Shown here: positions 33,166 to 37,735 of the stretch, piece after piece
Numbering within the stretch: position 1 is the first letter of the stretch
Layout of the letters: each line of letters opens with the position of its first letter
DNA from: Verrucomicrobiota bacterium
GTDB lineage: Bacteria > Verrucomicrobiota > Verrucomicrobiia > Verrucomicrobiales > Akkermansiaceae
Assembly: GCA_026397725.1 (NCBI GenBank)
Contig: JAPLUI010000296.1
Coordinates: 1 to 37,735 of the forward strand
Direction: 5' to 3'
DNA: 37,735 bases
Translations under genes and position numbers: made by a program
The notes under the pieces: model-generated
What the model was told of the DNA's origin: nothing
The model's input: the letters and a program-made list of their open reading frames with translations, nothing else
Database searches by the model: none

Positions 33166-34607
33166 GTTCGTCCCCTTCGCAGATTGTTGAAGACACAGGC
33201 CGGCATCAAGCGCCCATCCGCTTGCGGATATACCTGACAGCACTTGCGGACGCGGGCAAGGTCGAATGTGTCGGGATCCATGAATTGATGAATGAAGATG
33301 GATTTCACCGCTCGCTCGCCCGTCTCCATCGCTTGGCGGGGCGAGTATCCGCCCGCAGTGGCCGCAGTCAGCAGTTTTCTAACTGCTCTCAAGGCCTGCT
33401 CCGACATGACCGGATTGCAGCCGCAGGGTACTCCCGGCTCGCCAGCCCCGGATGGCGGGGTGAGCCGGTTTTTGCCGGGTGGCGGGAGTCCCGCCCAGAT
33501 GTCATACACCGCGGCGGTGACTTGTTGGAAGCTGTCCGCGTCCGTGCCGAAGATGGCGCGGTTTTGGAGCAAGCCCAGATAGCGCTCGGGGCTTACCAGG
33601 CGTTTGATCGGCAGGAACCCGTGCCCTTCGTTCTTCAGGTAAAAGGCCAGCGCAAAACAGGCCGGATGACTGCACGGCAAGGGCGAGAAATCCTCGGGTG
33701 CAACCACGCCCTTACCCGCGCCCTTGAGACCGGCGATGACCTCAGGAATGGTGGTCGCGTCGAGCGGACGTTCCATATGCGCGCCGTTGCCGGTGTAGGC
33801 GGCAGGCTGAAACATCGCGCTCAGAAGGTGGTCGTGCTCGAACAGGATGTCGGCGATGGCTCCCACCTGATGGTCGTTGATGCCTTTGGCAATGGTGGCG
33901 GTCAGCGACATCGGGGCGTTCAGGGCGGCGCAAGCCTCAATGAGGCGGAGCTTCTCCGCCAGCAAGGGCTGGCCCCGCAATTTCAGATAGACATCATCGC
34001 TGATGCCATCGAATTGCAGCGAAACGATCACCCGGCGTTCGGCCAGAAAACGCAGCAGGTCGGAGTTTCTAACCAACACGGTGCCGCTGGTGGAAACGCT
34101 CACCCGGAGGATTTCCTGGCGGGACAGGCATTCCTCGACGATGTCGCGGAAATGCGGATTCAGGGTCGGCTCGCCGCCCGATAGATTCACCACATCAATA
34201 TGTCCTTCCGACCGGATGAGCGAGTCGAGCATGATGGCCACCTCCGCTCGGGTCAGGTGACGTTTGCCGGGATTGTCCACCAGACAGATCGGGCAATCCA
34301 GATTGCAGTGATCAGTGATTTCAAGAATCGGCAGACAGACATGCTGCTCATGCTCCGGGCAGAGCCCGCAGGAATCCGGGCAGCCCTGGCTGGCGGTCGC
34401 AAACTCCTGGGGAATGGTCGCAGGGCTGTGGTAATCCCCCAGTTTCAAATAGGCGTCCGCATCGCCATGCACGCGGGCTTTTTGAAAACCGTGATCAGGG
34501 CAGATCTTGTGAAACCACACGCTGCCGTCTGCAATGTGTACCTGCGCCGGAATCAGCCGGCGGCAGATGCGGCAGAGCGATTGGGTGGTGGTTAGATAGG
34601 TGCTCAT
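33162..34607 (-). CDS. Tes/MJ0619-like radical SAM enzyme, paralogue 2
   Basis: 481 residues. N-terminal C12, C15, C36 and H39 (CRIC...CPDHG) resemble a rubredoxin-like metal site. C76, C80, C83 and C91 (CPDSCGLCPEHEQHVC) precede the radical SAM motif HCNLDCPIC (C101, C105, C108) and NLSGGEPTLNP. This order is the hallmark of the family containing the archaeal tetraether lipid synthase (Tes/MJ0619), which joins lipid chains through unactivated carbons. Further cysteines (CSHPAC, CGCN, KCC) are spread over the C-terminal half. Start and stop overlap neighbours by ATGA on both sides. Lipid coupling is inference; related proteins include others of unknown function. Confidence 0.82.
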   Translation of the reverse strand: MSTYLTTTQSLCRICRRLIPAQVHIADGSVWFHKICPDHGFQKARVHGDADAYLKLGDYHSPATIPQEFATASQGCPDSCGLCPEHEQHVCLPILEITDHCNLDCPICLVDNPGKRHLTRAEVAIMLDSLIRSEGHIDVVNLSGGEPTLNPHFRDIVEECLSRQEILRVSVSTSGTVLVRNSDLLRFLAERRVIVSLQFDGISDDVYLKLRGQPLLAEKLRLIEACAALNAPMSLTATIAKGINDHQVGAIADILFEHDHLLSAMFQPAAYTGNGAHMERPLDATTIPEVIAGLKGAGKGVVAPEDFSPLPCSHPACFALAFYLKNEGHGFLPIKRLVSPERYLGLLQNRAIFGTDADSFQQVTAAVYDIWAGLPPPGKNRLTPPSGAGEPGVPCGCNPVMSEQALRAVRKLLTAATAGGYSPRQAMETGERAVKSIFIHQFMDPDTFDLARVRKCCQVYPQADGRLMPACVFNNLRRGRT

Positions 34608-36016
34608 GGGTTAGGTTCCACCCAGAAACGTGGGTCCCTCTGGCGGTAAAAGAGATTGTAAGCACAGGCGGGAATCAGCCGGCCATCGGGGTCGGGAACC
34701 TGATCGGGGCAAGCCACCAGGCGGGCCAAATCCAGGGTGTCCTCGTCCATGTGCGAATGCAGATAGACGGTGAGGAGGCGGTCCTCGGCCAGCGCCTGGC
34801 GTTGCCCCTGCGTGAGGGTCTGGCCGGGCGGATACATCTTATCGAGCAGGCGCCGGACCACCGGCAGCAGGCCCCCCTCATCCCCGGCCGCCCACAAGCG
34901 GTCAATGGCGTGTTGCAACAAGGTCTGGCTGTGCTCATCCGGCTGCAACAGGTAGCCATGACCCAGCATTTGCCGGAGTTCGGCCACGGTGAGCAAGTCC
35001 GTTAGAGAATGATGATTCCCGCCGTCCCTGAGATAATAGGCCACGCTGTAACAAAGCGAATGCGCGCCGGCATGGGGAAAGAAGTGACTGGCACGCATGG
35101 TGCCGGCGGTGGCGGCTTCAATCGCGCGGGCGGCGCCATCCAGTGGCATCGTCTCGTGCGGTTTGAAGTGCTTGCCGCCCTGCCCGGTGAAAGTCATGGT
35201 TTGGACCGTGATACTGCGCACGACGCGATGGGAATTGGCCAGTTCGATCACGCCGCCAATCTCATCCTCGTTGAGCCCGCGAATCATCACATTCAACAGG
35301 GTGGTGCCGATGCCGAAACGTTCCAGGTTCCCCAGCGCGCGCAATTTGCGGTCGATCACATTGCCACCATGAATCCTAACCGCCGTTTCAGGACGGAAGG
35401 TGTCAAACGAGAGCACCACATAAACCCCCAGATCCGCCAGGGCGCGGCACAGGTCTTCATCCTTGGCGAGGCGCAGCCCGTTGGTATTCATCGTCACCCG
35501 ACCGATTTCCGGGCGCTGGCATTCCTTGAGAAGCGACAGGATGTCCGGATGCATGGTGGGCTCCCCACCGGTGATGTTGATCAGATCAAACGGCCCGGCA
35601 CGCTCGATCAATGGGTCGAGCAAGCGGCACAATTCCTCGCGCGACATGTGGTATTGCCGGTCGCTGCGGTTGTAGGTGAAGCAGATCGGGCAAGCCATGT
35701 TGCAGGCGTTGGTGACCGAAAACACCGGCAGGCGGCACGCATTGGCATGGAACGCACAGGGCCCGCAATCCAGCGGACAGCCACTTCTAACCGGGTCGCC
35801 CGGCAGATGTGCGGGTTTGCAATTCACCGTTTGGCGGATGCGGTCCTGATACCATGCCAAGTCATCCGCGAGTCGAACGCGGCTGGGACCGCAGGCCGGG
35901 CACAACCGTTCCTGATAGACCGCCCCGCCCTCCTCGAGCACCCGCGCCGGCACCAACGCCCGGCATTCGCGGCACATGCCGTTGACGGTGCCAAGATAGG
36001 TGTAGGGGCGTTTCAT
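34604..36016 (-). CDS. Tes/MJ0619-like radical SAM enzyme, paralogue 1
   Basis: 470 residues, first gene of the operon. N-terminal CxxC pairs C15/C18 and C39/C42 (MCRECR, LCPACG) form a probable rubredoxin-like site. C80, C84, C87 and C94 (CPLDCGPCAFHANAC) lead to the radical SAM motif ACNMACPIC (C105, C109, C112) and NITGGEPTMHPD. The domain layout is the same as in the next gene, with which it shares the LARL/PDGRLIPACAYN-like C-terminal segment, so the pair arose by duplication. The Tes-family assignment is by cysteine layout. The stop overlaps the paralogue-2 ATG (ATGA). No paired regulatory gene is seen nearby. Confidence 0.82.
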   Translation of the reverse strand: MKRPYTYLGTVNGMCRECRALVPARVLEEGGAVYQERLCPACGPSRVRLADDLAWYQDRIRQTVNCKPAHLPGDPVRSGCPLDCGPCAFHANACRLPVFSVTNACNMACPICFTYNRSDRQYHMSREELCRLLDPLIERAGPFDLINITGGEPTMHPDILSLLKECQRPEIGRVTMNTNGLRLAKDEDLCRALADLGVYVVLSFDTFRPETAVRIHGGNVIDRKLRALGNLERFGIGTTLLNVMIRGLNEDEIGGVIELANSHRVVRSITVQTMTFTGQGGKHFKPHETMPLDGAARAIEAATAGTMRASHFFPHAGAHSLCYSVAYYLRDGGNHHSLTDLLTVAELRQMLGHGYLLQPDEHSQTLLQHAIDRLWAAGDEGGLLPVVRRLLDKMYPPGQTLTQGQRQALAEDRLLTVYLHSHMDEDTLDLARLVACPDQVPDPDGRLIPACAYNLFYRQRDPRFWVEPNP

Positions 36017-36127
36017 GGCTCAGGGGGGCGAAAGGAATCTCACGAATTTGACAGGGTAAGGGGCTCTTGAGTTCGACAAGCCCAGCAAAACACCGCAGAC
36101 CGTCCTTGGCAAGCCTGAAGTCCGGTA

Positions 36128-36159
36128 CACTTCAGGATCACCCGGCACCCCGTGAAGTG
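36128..36159. other. Stem-loop upstream of the radical SAM operon
   Basis: CACTTCA and TGAAGTG pair as a 7-bp stem around an 18-nt loop, in the 242-bp gap between the operon start and the PEP-CTERM cassette gene. It may terminate cassette transcription or be an operator for the operon. No promoter boxes could be assigned. Confidence 0.3.
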
Positions 36160-36189
36160 CTCCTGCATCCGCATGAAGGTCCTCAGAGC

Positions 36190-36284
36190 CGCACGCTCAA
36201 GCCCACCGATGACCGGCGGCTGGGCTGTGGCTGGAATTTCGGTGGTGTGGCTTATCGGTCATTCGGTGGGAGGTCTTGTTCGAC
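36190..36284 (-). other. Degenerate attC-like site at the distal end of the cassette array
   Basis: On the minus strand GTCGAAC (R'' box, 6 of 7 to consensus) and AAGAC spacer precede an arm CCCACCGA-A-TGACC (36257-36270), which pairs with GGTCATCGGTGGG (36202-36214) apart from one unpaired A. Such an extrahelical base is typical of attC sites. The expected R' core GTTRRRY is missing; the corresponding bases read GCGTGCG. I interpret it as a decayed last attC. Confidence 0.45.
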
Positions 36285-36957
36285 GGCCTCGTTTTAGGAT
36301 GAGCGCTCCCGATGCTGCCAGAAGTGCAATCGACGAAGGCTCGGGAATAGGTGTAAACACCACGTCCTCCCCGGGCGTGTCCGCATAATGTATCCTCATG
36401 ACCCCTGGAATCGGGATCCGATCCGGCGTGGATTCGTCTCCTCCGATTAGTGACATGAAAAGTGCTACGTCGATCCATCCATACCTGAACTGATCTCCTT
36501 CGGTGGGCTGCCGAAAGCCAATCGAGTAAACCTCGAATCCGCCCAGATATGCTGCGTAGCCACTATTCGCTGGGTCCGGATCGTGAAGGCGCATCACGGA
36601 CGATACATGCAGTGAGTAATAGGCAGAGGAACCCCAAGCCCCTGGGCTGCTACTACCGAGTATGTCTCCGGAGACAAGCGGTCGAGCTGGACCGCCTAAG
36701 GACGAATCGAACAGGAATTCGACTCCCTCCCGCCCTTGGAGCGTGACCGCAAAGACGCAGATGCTCGCCGGATAGTCGTCTGTGCATATCCCTCCGTTCC
36801 CTCGAAAGGTGAAATCTGTGATTCCGTCTCCATCGATATCGAATGCCTTTGCGGTATACGACAAGGCGCTCACGCCGACATCAAGGCTGATGACGGCTGA
36901 CTGCACGCATGCAATCAGCAATGCGCTCTGAGAGAGTATCGCCAAGACAGGTTTCAT
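36259..36957 (-). CDS. PEP-CTERM sorting-domain protein carried in a gene cassette
   Basis: 232 residues from ATG 36957, which lies 5 nt after the attC core GTTAGGC. Signal peptide (ILSQSALLIACVQSA). The C-terminus is IPEPSSIALLAASGALI followed by LKRGRRTR, the PEP-CTERM pattern of Pro-Glu-Pro, hydrophobic helix and basic tail, processed by exosortase in Gram-negative bacteria. The mature part begins with FDIDGDGITDF (calcium-loop-like). Base composition is visibly less GC-rich than the operons to the left, in line with cassette acquisition. Extracellular or surface localisation is expected. Confidence 0.8.
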   Translation of the reverse strand: MKPVLAILSQSALLIACVQSAVISLDVGVSALSYTAKAFDIDGDGITDFTFRGNGGICTDDYPASICVFAVTLQGREGVEFLFDSSLGGPARPLVSGDILGSSSPGAWGSSAYYSLHVSSVMRLHDPDPANSGYAAYLGGFEVYSIGFRQPTEGDQFRYGWIDVALFMSLIGGDESTPDRIPIPGVMRIHYADTPGEDVVFTPIPEPSSIALLAASGALILKRGRRTRPPTE

Positions 36958-36962
36958 TCTTT

Positions 36963-37090
36963 GCCTAACGTGAAGCGCGTGCACCCCTACCAGCGGGGGC
37001 GAGCGTCGATCACGGGGTTGGGGTTGTAGTTACGGAAAATCATCGAAACTGCACAGCTGGTAGGGGTTGTCATGGCGCGTCTTGTTGTGC
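36963..37090 (-). other. attC recombination site between two cassettes
   Basis: Minus strand: R'' GCACAAC, spacer AAGAC, L'' GCGC, a 12-bp arm (ACCCCTACCAGC, 37056-37067), a 61-nt variable loop, the complementary arm (36983-36994), L' GCGC, spacer TTCAC and R' GTTAGGC, a perfect GTTRRRY core. The overall stem, paired R and L boxes, unpaired 5-nt spacers and length (128 bp) fit integron attC sites. The R'' box lies inside the 3' end of the preceding cassette gene. Confidence 0.75.
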
Positions 37091-37585
37091 CTTTTCATTT
37101 CTTTTGTGCATGATCCTAGATAGACCGCATTCAAGGCCCATCGTGGTTGCTAGAATCAGCACCAATACTGGAAAGGTAAGGATATACAGCCCTGCACTTG
37201 TGAATTGTCCAAGAATTGGAATCGTTTGTGGTGGGTAAAGCGTGATTCTTCCGTCCTCGCCCTCAATCGGTAAACCGGGAACAAACGAAACTACCACAAA
37301 GTCAGATACAGCCGACAATATCAAATGTGTCCCGAATGCCAAAACCGTGAGAACAACCAGCCAACCGAATCCGGCGTTATGCTTCCACTTCCAACGGAAG
37401 AAGACGAGGGCAAGAAGGGCAGATGCAATAGTCGCAGAGATCATGTATCCAGCAAGAACGTATCGCGCGCCGTAACTCGCAATCGCTTTTCCTTCAAGTG
37501 CGACATTGAGTCCATAGGGCACCCGCGAATAGAATGGCGCGGTGGCCCATAATATCGCGATTGCGGCTATTCGTGTCGCTTTCAT
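37070..37585 (-). CDS. Small four-helix membrane protein carried in a gene cassette
   Basis: 171 residues from ATG 37585, 5 nt after the attC core GTTGTGC. Four hydrophobic segments (IAAIAILWATAPFY, YVLAGYMISATIASALLALVFF, GWLVVLTVLAFGTHLILSA, AGLYILTFPVLVLILATT) indicate an inner-membrane protein with a periplasmic or cytoplasmic loop between helices 3 and 4. The end is basic. I do not recognise a family. The stop lies inside the downstream attC, as is common in cassettes. No own promoter is visible. Confidence 0.7.
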   Translation of the reverse strand: MKATRIAAIAILWATAPFYSRVPYGLNVALEGKAIASYGARYVLAGYMISATIASALLALVFFRWKWKHNAGFGWLVVLTVLAFGTHLILSAVSDFVVVSFVPGLPIEGEDGRITLYPPQTIPILGQFTSAGLYILTFPVLVLILATTMGLECGLSRIMHKRNEKAQQDAP

Positions 37586-37590
37586 TTCTT

Positions 37591-37678
37591 GCACAACGTT
37601 TGAGGTGAGGCGACGGCGCGCTGGACTGCGAATCCAAACTGAGGGCTTATCGCCGTCGCCTCCACCGACTTGTTCGGT
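37591..37678 (-). other. attC recombination site upstream of the membrane-protein cassette
   Basis: Minus strand: R'' ACCGAAC, spacer AAGTC, L arm 37651-37666 (GGTG-G-AGGCGACGGCG) pairing with 37604-37618 apart from one extrahelical base, a 32-nt loop, spacer CAAAC and R' GTTGTGC. Both R boxes match consensus at 6 of 7 positions. Spacing, the extrahelical base and 88-bp length are typical of attC. It would be the attC of the next cassette to the right. Confidence 0.7.
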
Positions 37679-37735
37679 CTTGGCGGGTGGGGTCCGGGTC
37701 CACCGAGCCTTGACGAACGGCCACAAGCTACCAAA
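37679..37735 (-). other. Tail of the next gene cassette, cut by the window edge
   Basis: 57 bp upstream of the last attC on the minus strand. A TAG at about 37730 could be the stop of its gene. By cassette logic the element's left boundary should start with TTCGGT, the complement of its R'' box. Too short to annotate. Confidence 0.3.

Noticed and set aside
35009..36070. 353-codon plus-strand frame
   Set aside because: Antisense to the radical SAM gene with intact cysteine motifs.
36128..36159. A fourth attC site
   Set aside because: The stem has no R boxes (AAC/GTT cores) at the expected distances.

Overview
The window looks like a chromosomal segment of a GC-rich member of the Verrucomicrobiota. 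This is an inference from gene content, not from a marker phylogeny. Supporting signs are a DUF3300/DUF2950 pair, a PEP-CTERM protein, a truncated planctomycete-type cytochrome c, many Gfo/Idh/MocA, ThuA and TIM-barrel sugar proteins, DUF1802, and secreted proteins ending in a DxDxDG-containing C-terminal module. I see no rRNA, tRNA or CRISPR.

Left part (1-5.4 kb): a fragment of a secreted Gly-rich protein, a 119-bp palindromic repeat, a complete Gly-rich secreted protein, and a secreted protein with seven copies of an AISREVSVFN-like motif. The last gene is out of frame at a seven-copy pentanucleotide tract inside its signal-peptide region, so it is a candidate phase-variable gene caught in the OFF state. 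A DUF3300-DUF2950 pair follows on the other strand.

5.5-17 kb: a compact restriction-modification pair (PD-(D/E)xK nuclease overlapping a zinc-ribbon DNA methyltransferase), a truncated cytochrome c gene ending at the stop codon of a convergent cysteine desulfurase, a membrane HExxH protease, a putative Na+/H+ antiporter, then a minus-strand housekeeping run (membrane glycosyltransferase, L,D-transpeptidase lipoprotein, ribosomal protein S20, a small zinc ribbon and DUF1802).

17.3-31 kb: carbohydrate metabolism. A ThuA/TIM-barrel fusion is translationally coupled to a Tat-exported Gfo/Idh/MocA oxidoreductase. A convergent four-gene minus-strand operon encodes a TIM-barrel isomerase, a Gfo/Idh/MocA oxidoreductase, a mannose-6-phosphate-isomerase-like cupin and a mutarotase-like protein. 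Between them are a coiled-coil membrane protein and a YhcC-type radical SAM protein. A secreted PQQ-sugar-dehydrogenase-like protein is coupled to a choice-of-anchor-D protein. Their 3' ends share a 220-bp near-identical segment.

31-36 kb: an operon with two paralogous radical SAM enzymes that have the N-terminal cysteine layout of the tetraether lipid synthase (Tes/MJ0619) family, a seven-helix Cys-rich membrane protein, a possible 27-residue peptide, and a third radical SAM/SPASM-like enzyme. Coupling is by ATGA overlaps. This is the best candidate for an undescribed biosynthetic system.

36-37.7 kb: the distal end of an apparent integron gene-cassette array on the minus strand. Two attC-like sites are well formed and a third is degenerate. 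The genes start 5 nt after the core sites, and one cassette has perfectly matched boundary boxes. One cassette carries a PEP-CTERM protein and the other a small membrane protein. The integrase, if present, should lie beyond the right edge.
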